Assembly (NCBI GenBank): GCA_023427125.1
Contig: JAEZBP010000082.1
Coordinates: 1 to 8,506, forward strand
Reading direction: 5' to 3'
From: Pseudomonadota bacterium
GTDB taxonomy: Bacteria; Myxococcota_A; Polyangia; Polyangiales; Sandaracinaceae
Length of the DNA stretch: 8,506 nucleotides
The translations under genes and the position numbers were made by a program. The notes beneath the pieces are model-generated. The model was not told the DNA's origin and made no database searches. It worked only from the letters and a program-made list of their open reading frames with translations. This document shows positions 1 through 6,302 of the stretch, piece after piece. Within the stretch, counting starts at the first letter, position 1, and each line of letters opens with the position of its first letter.

Positions 1-314
1 GTGAGACCGCGAGCGTCCGCCGCGGTCGCGCCGAGCTGCGCGTCGAGGTGCGCGCGCCGGACTGGATCGACGTCAGCGCGATCGACGTCTACGTCGGCCC
101 GCGCATCGTGCGGACGATCGCGACGCGGCCCCGCCGGACGCGGCGCGGCGATCCGCCGGGCCTGCGCGTCTCCGAGCGCGTCCCGCTCCGGCTGAGCGGC
201 CCGACGTTCGTGCTCGTCGTGGTGCGCGGCGAGGCCAGCATGGACAGGATGTTCGGCCGGACCCGCGTCTTCCCGCTCGCGTTCTCGAACCCGATCTGGC
301 TCGAGCCAGCTTAG
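1..314 (+). CDS. C-terminal fragment of a probable CehA/McbA-type (PHP superfamily) metallohydrolase
   Basis: The frame beginning at base 3 is open from the left edge to a TAG at 312-314, giving about 103 residues of a protein that starts outside the window. Two stretches recall the C-terminus of CehA/McbA family metallohydrolases: an 'RVEVRAPDWIDVSAIDVYVG' segment, matching the family's 'V.AP.Wi.v..v.vyvnG' beta-strand pattern, and the closing 'FPLAFSNPIWLEPA', matching the family's typical 'pfAfTNPIyvD' ending. The metal-binding histidines and aspartates of the PHP domain would lie upstream and cannot be seen. Between the two motifs is 'LSGPTFVLVVVRGEASMD', consistent with the family's 'D.fvvv.v.G' strand. 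The gene converges on the minus-strand operon and is not part of it. The call rests on remembered family motifs in a short fragment, so the exact subfamily and substrate are unknown. Confidence 0.62.
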   Translation, partial: ETASVRRGRAELRVEVRAPDWIDVSAIDVYVGPRIVRTIATRPRRTRRGDPPGLRVSERVPLRLSGPTFVLVVVRGEASMDRMFGRTRVFPLAFSNPIWLEPA

Positions 315-340
315 CTGGCGCGCACATTCGCGCGCGCAGC
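314..340 (+). terminator. Hairpin immediately after the metallohydrolase stop codon, possible terminator
   Basis: Bases 314-317 (GCTG) pair with 337-340 (CAGC), and 319-323 pair with 332-336 (CGCGC with GCGCG), with a single bulged G at 318 and an 8-base loop. The hairpin begins on the last base of the TAG stop. It has no following T-run, so a classical intrinsic terminator is not supported. A GC hairpin that slows polymerase or protects the 3' end is possible, but alternating CG runs make chance pairing easy in this genome. Confidence 0.3.
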
Positions 341-387
341 CGAGCTCCGCGGCAGTCGGCGCCCTCCCTTCCCCGGTCTACAGCGAG

Positions 388-416
388 CGGGGAACCGCTC
401 CGCTCGGCGTTCCCCG
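388..416. repeat. 8-bp perfect inverted repeat in the convergent intergenic region
   Basis: CGGGGAAC at 388-395 is exactly complementary to GTTCCCCG at 409-416, with a 13-base loop. No T-run follows on either strand. It lies between two convergent genes, so it could act as a bidirectional transcription barrier or simply be part of the repeat-rich intergenic DNA. It does not share the GAA/TTC loop or the two-tiered design of the two hairpins further right. Confidence 0.4.
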
Positions 417-473
417 AGCGCCGGCGCTGCGCGCGGTGCTCACGTAGGCCAACTGCGCGACACACGCCCCCAA

Positions 474-590
474 CCGTTCGTGCTGAGCGAGCCATCGCCG
501 AAGGCGATGGCGTAGTCGAAGCACGCTGGCGGCCGGGTCGCCCTGCGACGGCGGTCGAGCCTTCGGCTCGACCTCGCTCAGGGCGAACGG
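474..590. repeat. REP/BIME-like mirror-image pair of two-tiered hairpins
   Basis: Two hairpin units face each other. The left unit (479-525) has a 6-bp outer stem (479-484 with 520-525), spacers of 6 and 8 bases, and a 9-bp inner stem (491-499 with 503-511) closed by a GAA loop. The right unit (539-585) is its mirror: outer stem 539-544 with 580-585, spacers of 8 and 6 bases, inner stem 553-561 with 565-573, and loop TTC, which is GAA on the other strand. The 6-base spacers are exact reverse complements. The flanks 474-491 and 573-590 form an imperfect 16/18 inverted repeat. Stem sequences differ between units while pairing is kept on both sides. This matches the general form of REP/BIME intergenic elements mobilised by RAYT transposases; similar CGTTCG...CTGAGC...GTCGAAG sequences recur in many GC-rich genomes. 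No transposase is in the window. It may also act as a barrier between the convergent genes. Confidence 0.7.
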
Positions 591-634
591 GGACTCGCGC
601 TTCATGTCTTCGAATCGCGCTCGGCCATTTAGGA

Positions 635-2419
635 TCAGCGGGCGCCGCGTAGGCCCAGGACGCGATCGAACTCCGCGCGGGTGGCGCCGGTCTCGGCGGC
701 GGCGGCGCGCTGGAGCAGCGGCGTCACGTCGCCGTGATCGGCGCGCACCAAGAGATCGCGGGCGACGTCGCGCTCGGCGCTGTCCCCGTGGCGCAGCACG
801 TCGATCAGGAGCTCCGCGGCCTGCACCGACGGGATCTTCCCGATCGACGCGAGCGCGGTGCGCCGCACCTCGGGGTCGGAGGCCTCGCGGTAGATCCGGG
901 AGAGCGGGTCGAAGGCGTGCGCGAAGTGGAGCGCGCCCACGGCCGCGAGCGCCTCCCGTCGCGCGGCCGGCTCGGGGTCCGAGAGGCCCTTGATGACGAG
1001 GACGAAGCTCCGTTTGAAGAAGAGCTGCCTCACCGCCTTCAGCACCGCCGCCCGCACCACCCCCGACTCGCTCTCGTACATCGCCTCGAGCGGCGCGAGC
1101 GCGGCGTAGATCTCGACCCGCCCGAGGTAGGTGGCGAGCGACGCGAGCGCGGCCTCGCCGACCTCCGCCTGGCCGAGCTGCGCGAGACGGCACAGCAGCG
1201 CGCGGCGCCGCGTGAAGTCGGGCCACTTCGTGTCCTGGATCACCTCCGCCATCGTCTCCGCGGGATCGCCGCCCTGCTCCCACTCGATGACGTCGAGCCG
1301 CCAGATCTCGGGGTAGGCGGTGTCCATCCGCAGGTAGTCGGGGAACGCGGTCATCGGCGCGCGATCGTCCTCCATCGCGGCGAGCCGCTGCTCGAGCCGC
1401 TGGTAGCGAGCGCGCCGCTTGTCGCCGAGCGGGAGCTGCGCGAGCCGGCCGTAGAGCGCGCGAACCTGCGTGTAGAGGCCGAGCTCGTTGAAGGAGTCGA
1501 CCGCGGCGGCGAAGGCGTTCTCGGTGAGCTCCGGGCTGCGACCCTCGGCGATCGCCCGCTCCGCCGCGAGCACGTGGGTGTCCGCGCCGCGCCGCTGGTA
1601 GTGGCGCGCGTAGGGCATGCCCTGCCGGCGCGCGTAGTCGGCGGCCTCGCGGAAGAGCGTCGCCGCCGCGTGCAGCTCGCCCCGCTTGAGCGCCATCTCC
1701 TGGAAGTCCTCGTAGTACTGCAGGACGTAGTACTTGAGGTTGTCCTCCCGCAGGATCCGGATGCAGTTCAGATAGCCTTCGGCGAGGTTCTCGAACGAGC
1801 CTTCCTTGCCGATGGTCATCAGGATCTGGTAGCAGTCGAACGCGCGCTCGCGCATGCCCTGCGTCTCGAAGCCGTCGGCCGCCGCCTCGAGCAAGTGCAT
1901 CGCCTGGATCGTGTGGCGGCGCGCGGCGGTCTTGTCGTCGAGCCGCCCGCAGGCACGAGCGAGGTTGAAGCGCACGAGGCCCTGCGTGTAGGGCGACTCG
2001 CGCAGCCGCCCGTCGTCGGCGAGCTGCTCCCAGAGCACGCGCGCGGCGCGGTCGTTCTTCGCGTCCTCGAGCTGGATCGCGGCGTGGCCGAGCCAGCCCG
2101 CCTGCTCGAAGTGCTGCGCGGCGCGATCGTGCTGGCCCGCGGTCTGCGCGCAGCGCGCGAGGTCGAGCGCGTGACCCTGGGAGAGGCGCGCGGCGCTCGA
2201 GACGTCACCGAGGAAGAGCATGACCGTCGCGGCCGCGCGCGTCCGGTCGAGCTGAACGAAGGCGTCGGCTATCATGCGGAGGTAGCTCTCGAGCTCCTCG
2301 TCGAGGACGTGCGAGCGGTCGACGAGCGACCACAGCGCAGCGAGCGCCTCGTCGGGCCGGCCCGCTTGGAGCGCGCGGCTCGCGCGGCGGTGGGCCTCAC
2401 GCTTGTCGACGGTCACCAT
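635..2419 (-). CDS. TPR and HEAT repeat protein, last gene of the MoxR-vWA operon (gene E)
   Basis: This 594-residue protein is built of helical repeats and has no signal peptide or membrane segment. Residues about 10-340 are amphipathic helix pairs of TPR type with the usual small residues, for example 'AGQHDRAAQHFEQAGW' near 94-109 and 'RGELHAAATLFREAADYAR' near 246-264. Residues about 400-575 are HEAT repeats, shown by 'SDPEPAARREALAAVGAL' near 480-497 and 'SDPEVRRTALASIGKI' near 514-529, the D-P-x-x-R-x-x-A-L-x-x-G signature. No catalytic motif is seen, so it is most likely a scaffold, adaptor or substrate-recognition subunit for the upstream ATPase/vWA pair. The ATG at 2419 is preceded by GAGG with an 8-base spacer, and that site overlaps the TGA of the vWA gene, indicating translational coupling. 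The protein ends at TGA 635-637, close to the REP-like element. The domain call is firm; the role is inference. Confidence 0.9.
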   Translation of the reverse strand: MVTVDKREAHRRASRALQAGRPDEALAALWSLVDRSHVLDEELESYLRMIADAFVQLDRTRAAATVMLFLGDVSSAARLSQGHALDLARCAQTAGQHDRAAQHFEQAGWLGHAAIQLEDAKNDRAARVLWEQLADDGRLRESPYTQGLVRFNLARACGRLDDKTAARRHTIQAMHLLEAAADGFETQGMRERAFDCYQILMTIGKEGSFENLAEGYLNCIRILREDNLKYYVLQYYEDFQEMALKRGELHAAATLFREAADYARRQGMPYARHYQRRGADTHVLAAERAIAEGRSPELTENAFAAAVDSFNELGLYTQVRALYGRLAQLPLGDKRRARYQRLEQRLAAMEDDRAPMTAFPDYLRMDTAYPEIWRLDVIEWEQGGDPAETMAEVIQDTKWPDFTRRRALLCRLAQLGQAEVGEAALASLATYLGRVEIYAALAPLEAMYESESGVVRAAVLKAVRQLFFKRSFVLVIKGLSDPEPAARREALAAVGALHFAHAFDPLSRIYREASDPEVRRTALASIGKIPSVQAAELLIDVLRHGDSAERDVARDLLVRADHGDVTPLLQRAAAAETGATRAEFDRVLGLRGAR

Positions 2420-2427
2420 GGCCGATG

Positions 2428-2431
2428 CCTC
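2428..2431 (-). promoter_or_regulatory. Shine-Dalgarno site for gene E overlapping the vWA stop codon
   Basis: Read on the minus strand, TGAGGC spans 2432-2427. TGA is the stop of the vWA gene and GAGG is a ribosome-binding core, 8 bases before the ATG at 2419. A ribosome terminating on gene D would sit on the start site of gene E, which supports coupled translation and fixes the start of gene E. Confidence 0.6.
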
Positions 2432-3950
2432 ACGAGGCCGGCTCGCCCGGGCTCACGCTCGCGCGCCTCCGCTCCCCGGGCAGGAGGCTCTTTCGCTCCT
2501 CGCCGGCGGCGTCGTCGATGATGTCCATCGCGCGTCGCGCGCGGGCCTCGCGCTCGCCGAGCGCGCGCTCGTCGACGACCTGGACGGTGTGGAGGCGCGG
2601 GAGGTACTCGAGATCGAGCTCGCCCCGCGAGGGCAGCATGAAGACGCCGTAGAGCCGCGCGATCGAGCGCAGCCGCTCGATGGTGTCGAGCGGCACGTGG
2701 CACTCGGCGTGAGTGAGGATGTAGAGGATCGGCGTCCTGCGCTCGCGCTTGGCCACTCGCGCGAGATCGTTCGCGAGCAGACCGAAGACCTTCGCGTAGT
2801 TCCGCCCGTGCTCGCCCTTGAAGCAGAGCACGTAGGGCACGTTGATGCCCGCATCGTTGGTGCGCCGGCGCGAGCGCGCGTGCTGCGCCTCGTAGAGCCG
2901 CGAGTCGAAGAAGCGAAAGTAGACGTCCTCGCCCCGCAGGCTGAGCTTCTTCAGGAGCGTCAGCGCGAGCCCGCGCGCGAAGACCGAGCGCTGCCCGCGC
3001 ATCGACGCCGTCGCGTCGACCACGATGTAGTGCAGGCGCCGGTCCTCCTCGCGCTGCTTCTCGCGCGCGTAGTAGAAGACCTCGTTCTCCATGAAGCGCT
3101 GGTCGAAGAGATCCTCGTCGAACGCGAGCTCGCTCAGCATCAAGGAGTCGACGGTGCCCCGGCGGCTCAGGCCCGCGTAGCCGTCGACGCTGAAGGTCTG
3201 CTGGCCGCTCGCGCGCTTGGTCTCGAGCACGCTCGGCAGGAGGTCGAGCGAGAAGTTCACGACGTCGTTGGCCTCGACGTTCGAGAAGACGTTGAGCAGA
3301 TCGAGCATCCCGAGCGCGCTCGCGGCGCTCGCCTCCGCGCCGAACATCCCGAGCAGGCGCAGCGTGTCGAGATCGATCTGCTCGACCGACGTGATGAGCC
3401 GGACGCGCTCGGCGGCGACGTGGACGAGGAACGAGAGCTCGCTCGTGCGATCGTGCGCGGTGAAGAGGCGCGCGAGCTGCCCGTCGAGGTCGCGATAGAG
3501 CTCCGGATCGAGGGGCAGGAGCGTCCCCGCCGGGCGGCGGCCCGGTCCGAGGTGCCGCTCGTAGAGCGGGCCGAGGATCTTCAGGAGGAGCACGCTGATC
3601 AGATCGTCGGTGAGCCGCCAGCCTCGCGACTTCTCCATCACCTCGCTCTCGGCCAGCTCTCGCAGCGTCTCGGTCCAGAGCTCGAGCGCGCGCCTGGCCG
3701 GCGGGGTCAGCGGGATGCCGTCGATGCCCTTGCGGAGCGCGATCGGCGCCGTGCCCGCGTCCTCGGTCGCGAGCGAGCCGAGATCGTGCACGGCCCAGAA
3801 GGGGACCGGCAGGCCGACCTTGGTGAGCGCGTTGCGCCAGTGCGCCGCGCGCAGGATCCCCATGGGGTTGTCGATCTGCACGCAGCTCAGCGCGAGCCCG
3901 CCGATCTCGCGGCCCTGCGCGGTGTTGGCGATCTGCGGCGTGACGGGCAT
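2430..3950 (-). CDS. vWA-domain protein, partner of the MoxR ATPase (gene D)
   Basis: This 506-residue protein has a large, mostly helical N-terminal region (about 1-300) and a C-terminal von Willebrand factor A domain (about 305-460). The vWA begins with the strand 'LHYIVVDATASMRG': D312, T314 and S316 form the first MIDAS motif as D-x-T-x-S. The next expected strand and helix follow ('VYFRFFDSRLYE', 343-354; 'TPILYILTHAECHV', 406-419). The other MIDAS positions look degraded: no G-G-T-D-like loop is seen near 379-390, and the usual T-D-G is T-H-A with H414. The stretch 'FSVDGYAGLSRRGTVDSL' (253-270), just before the vWA, looks like a conserved linker. ATG 3950 lies 4 bases after the MoxR stop; no clear Shine-Dalgarno is visible, suggesting reinitiation. 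By analogy with RavA-ViaA and NorQ-NorD pairs it should link the ATPase to its substrate. No signal peptide or membrane segment is seen. Confidence 0.88.
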   Translation of the reverse strand: MPVTPQIANTAQGREIGGLALSCVQIDNPMGILRAAHWRNALTKVGLPVPFWAVHDLGSLATEDAGTAPIALRKGIDGIPLTPPARRALELWTETLRELAESEVMEKSRGWRLTDDLISVLLLKILGPLYERHLGPGRRPAGTLLPLDPELYRDLDGQLARLFTAHDRTSELSFLVHVAAERVRLITSVEQIDLDTLRLLGMFGAEASAASALGMLDLLNVFSNVEANDVVNFSLDLLPSVLETKRASGQQTFSVDGYAGLSRRGTVDSLMLSELAFDEDLFDQRFMENEVFYYAREKQREEDRRLHYIVVDATASMRGQRSVFARGLALTLLKKLSLRGEDVYFRFFDSRLYEAQHARSRRRTNDAGINVPYVLCFKGEHGRNYAKVFGLLANDLARVAKRERRTPILYILTHAECHVPLDTIERLRSIARLYGVFMLPSRGELDLEYLPRLHTVQVVDERALGEREARARRAMDIIDDAAGEERKSLLPGERRRASVSPGEPAS

Positions 3951-3954
3951 CGGG

Positions 3955-5133
3955 CTACTGGCTGAACTTGCCGGACTGGAAGACGTGTCCGAGGAGCTGA
4001 TCGACCCTCGCGATCGCCTCCTGCGCCGGCTGGGTCCCGATCGCGCTGAGGGCGGCCTTGATCTCGTTGAGCGCCTTGAGCTGGCTGAAGAGCTGGATGT
4101 CCGAGAGCGGCCGATCGCCGGTCAAGAGCTCGCGGATGCGGTTGATCTCGGCGATCAGCGCCTCCATCCCGACGTCGGCGGCGCCGAAGCGGCGCGACTC
4201 AGGGTGCTCGCGGTAGTGCACCTCGAGCACGGGGCCCACGATGCCGTCGAGGATCTCCGCCTGATCGAGGTTGTTCCAGATGTGGCGGAGGATGAAGAAG
4301 TCGCTGTTGTCGGGCGCCGCGCGGCCATCGAGCATCGCGCTCGCGGCGAAGAGCTTGAGCAGCTTGATCGCGCGCCGGTCGCTCATCGACACGCCCTCGG
4401 CGCGGATCTGGAAGACGAGCCCCTTGTAGGTGCTGAGGAAGTCCTCGGGGAAGCGCCGCATCCGCTCGGCGAACGGCGCCTTCAGATCGTGCAGCGCCTG
4501 GCTCGAGAGGACGGGCTCCATGCGCGCGTAGTCGCCGGTGATCTTGCTGACCTCGTGCATGAGCCCGCGCTGGAGGAGATCCTGGAAGTGGTAGCTGTCC
4601 AGGTTCTCGCTGCGCACGCGGAGCAGGAAGCGGTCGAACACCGCCATCAGGTCCTCGTCGTTCGGGACCTCGTTCGACGCGCCGAACGCGCTGATCAGCG
4701 GCGTGTTCCAGACGTGGCTGCCGACCGTGTACACGCGCTCGTTCAGCACCGAGAGGAGCGAGTTCAGGATCGCGCTGTTGGCCTTGAACACCTCGTCGAG
4801 GAAGACGATCTCCGCCTGCGGGAGCATCCCCTCCATGCGGCGCTGGTACGCGCCCGAGCGGAAGGCCTGGATGTCGATCGGCCCGAAGATCTCGTTCGGC
4901 TCGGTGAAGCGCGTCAGGAGGTACTCGAAGTACTTCGCGTCGACCAGCTTGGCGAAGAGCCGGATCAATGCGCTCTTGGCGGTGCCGGGCGGGCCGATGA
5001 GCACCATGTGCTCGCCCGCGATCGCCGCGATCATCATCAGCCGCACCGCCTCGGACTTCCCGAGGAAGCTGGCCTCGAGGGTGCGCGCGACGCTCTGCAG
5101 CCGGTGCAGGGTCTGGGAGGCTTGCGCGCTCAC
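3955..5133 (-). CDS. RavA-type MoxR family AAA+ ATPase (gene C)
   Basis: This 392-residue AAA+ ATPase contains Walker A GPPGTAKS (47-54), Walker B IVFLDE (109-114), sensor 1 with the ASNE signature (N154) and an arginine-finger segment DRFLLRV (167-173). The block from 'FEYLLTRFTEPNEIFGP' (69-85) through 'FLDEVFKANSAILNSLL' (111-127) is strikingly like Escherichia coli RavA, so this belongs to the RavA branch of MoxR proteins; it is shorter (RavA has about 498 residues) and its C-terminus is helical and different. All ATPase motifs are intact, so hydrolysis is expected. MoxR ATPases act as chaperone-like remodelling hexamers together with a vWA protein, here gene D. The start is taken as GTG 5133, not an in-frame ATG at 5199, because GTG overlaps the stop of gene B as GTGA and has GGGAGG 7 bases upstream; the longer form would run 70 bases into gene B. 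Confidence 0.93.
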   Translation of the reverse strand: MSAQASQTLHRLQSVARTLEASFLGKSEAVRLMMIAAIAGEHMVLIGPPGTAKSALIRLFAKLVDAKYFEYLLTRFTEPNEIFGPIDIQAFRSGAYQRRMEGMLPQAEIVFLDEVFKANSAILNSLLSVLNERVYTVGSHVWNTPLISAFGASNEVPNDEDLMAVFDRFLLRVRSENLDSYHFQDLLQRGLMHEVSKITGDYARMEPVLSSQALHDLKAPFAERMRRFPEDFLSTYKGLVFQIRAEGVSMSDRRAIKLLKLFAASAMLDGRAAPDNSDFFILRHIWNNLDQAEILDGIVGPVLEVHYREHPESRRFGAADVGMEALIAEINRIRELLTGDRPLSDIQLFSQLKALNEIKAALSAIGTQPAQEAIARVDQLLGHVFQSGKFSQ

Positions 5134-6302
5134 GAGCGGACCTCCCCTCGCGTCTCGCGCAGCGCGGCGAGCGAGGCTCTCGAGGCCGGCCTCTGGCACC
5201 GGCGCACGAGGGGCGCCACCTCGAGCCTCACCGCCGGCGGGAGCACGCTCGCCAGCCTCGCGCAGCGGTCCTGCACGTCGGCCCGGTCGGTGTCGTCGAA
5301 CGCGCGGATCTCATCGAGCATCGTGTCGTCCTCGAAGAAGGCAGGGAGCACCGCCGCGTAGCGGGCGGTGTCGGGATCGGTGAGGTCGAGGCCTTGGGGC
5401 AGGTTCGGCCCGGGAACGTCGAGCGTGGCGGTCATCTGGATCTCGAACGCGAGCGCGAGCGCATAGTAGAGGTGCGCGGGCGGCGCGTGGTGCAGCATCG
5501 GATCGGCGAGCGCGCGGCCGAGGCGCGGCGCCGCCTTCCACTCGCCGCGCTCGACGATCGCGCGCGCGATCCCGCCGCGGATGGAGTCGTCGCTCAGCAC
5601 CGAGAGCGCCGCCAGCCCGAAGCGGAACTCCTGGCAGAGCTCGAGGCGCAGGAGCTCGGTGACCGGCGAGCGGCTCAGGAGATCGCGCAGGCGCCGGAAC
5701 ACGCCGAGCGAGGTGTGCTCGTCGACCTCGCCGAGGAGCGTCGTCACGTCGGTGAAGGTCTCGCTCTCCCGAAAGCGACCGAAGATCGGGCGGGAGAACA
5801 CGCTGTCGTCCGCTTTGCGGCCGGTGAACCGGTAGGTGTAGGCCCAGCTCTTGGCCACCACGTCGCGCCGGCGCAGGGCGGGCAGAGGATCGAGCAGCGC
5901 GTGCCGCGCGAGCGCGTCGGCGCGGGTCGTGGGCGGGCCGATCGCGTCGACGATCTGATCGATCCAGGTCGCGATCTGGCCCATCGCACCGCGCGCGAAC
6001 GCTCGATCGAGCATCGGATCGGTGAGCAGCACGAGGTTGTGCGCGGCCATCGCGATCAGGAGGAGATCGCGGCTCGGCCACGGGACCGTCGTGACCTTCG
6101 CGATCGACGAGGCGCCGCGGTGCAGGCGATCGAAGATGTCGGCGTCAGCCGCGGAGTCGCCGCTGTTCGCGTGCTGGAAGTAGCCGATGGCGCCGGGCGC
6201 GATCGCCTGATCGAGCAGGACGGTGCCTCCGGCGAGGAGCGGCGCGACAAAGTCCGTGATCAGCGCGTCGAAGCGCTGCTGCAGCTTCTCGGTGTCGCTC
6301 AC
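5130..6302 (-). CDS. Uncharacterised 390-residue helical protein of the MoxR-vWA operon (gene B)
   Basis: I do not recognise this family. It starts at GTG 6302 as M-S-D-T-E-K-L, overlapping the stop of gene A by GTGA, and ends at TGA overlapping the GTG of the MoxR gene, so it is translated with both neighbours. The sequence looks largely alpha-helical and soluble. Notable stretches are 'LLIAMAAHNLVLLTDPMLDRAF' spread over 81-102, 'KSWAYTYRFTGRKADDSVFS' at 151-170, and a leucine-rich helical region at 203-290 that includes 'FGLAALSVLSDD' (228-239). The mild hydrophobic run at 81-94 is short and follows a charged stretch, so a membrane span is unlikely. No enzyme motif is evident. Its position directly before the ATPase suggests a system-specific partner or substrate adaptor, comparable with the accessory 'X' domains reported in MoxR-vWA ternary systems; membership in any of those families is untested. 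No strong ribosome-binding site is seen, consistent with coupling. Confidence 0.82.
   Translation of the reverse strand: MSDTEKLQQRFDALITDFVAPLLAGGTVLLDQAIAPGAIGYFQHANSGDSAADADIFDRLHRGASSIAKVTTVPWPSRDLLLIAMAAHNLVLLTDPMLDRAFARGAMGQIATWIDQIVDAIGPPTTRADALARHALLDPLPALRRRDVVAKSWAYTYRFTGRKADDSVFSRPIFGRFRESETFTDVTTLLGEVDEHTSLGVFRRLRDLLSRSPVTELLRLELCQEFRFGLAALSVLSDDSIRGGIARAIVERGEWKAAPRLGRALADPMLHHAPPAHLYYALALAFEIQMTATLDVPGPNLPQGLDLTDPDTARYAAVLPAFFEDDTMLDEIRAFDDTDRADVQDRCARLASVLPPAVRLEVAPLVRRCQRPASRASLAALRETRGEVRS
5141..5146 (-). promoter_or_regulatory. Strong Shine-Dalgarno site for the MoxR gene
   Basis: GGGAGG on the minus strand lies 7 bases before the GTG at 5133 and inside the end of gene B. 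It is the strongest ribosome-binding site seen in the operon and decides the GTG start over the upstream in-frame ATG. A stronger site for the ATPase than for its neighbours would fit a need for more subunits of a hexameric ring, though that is inference. Confidence 0.65.

Noticed and set aside
474..590. CRISPR array or tRNA in the hairpin-rich gap
   Set aside because: There are no regularly spaced direct repeats and no cloverleaf or TTCGA-type T-arm; the repeats are inverted and only two units are present.
378..1283. 301-residue minus-strand open frame crossing the REP-like element
   Set aside because: Its C-terminal part, including a 'SPFALSEVE' stretch, is the translation of the intergenic repeat, a pattern that commonly creates false genes; the rest is a shadow of gene E.
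734..2521. Long plus-strand open frame opposite the TPR/HEAT gene
   Set aside because: Its translation is a monotonous R/E/V/L-rich sequence with no domain, typical of the antisense of GC-rich coding DNA, while the minus strand encodes clear TPR and HEAT repeats in a coupled operon.
2403..3965. Long plus-strand open frame opposite the vWA gene
   Set aside because: Low-complexity acidic and basic translation without motifs; the opposite strand holds the vWA signature.
5134..5199. ATG start of the MoxR gene at 5199
   Set aside because: It would run 70 bases into gene B and adds an atypical R/A-rich leader; GTG 5133 has GGGAGG and a GTGA overlap.
3610..5361. Long plus-strand open frame opposite the MoxR gene and its flanks
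   Set aside because: It spans the junctions of three real genes and has no recognisable domain; the minus strand has intact AAA+ motifs.
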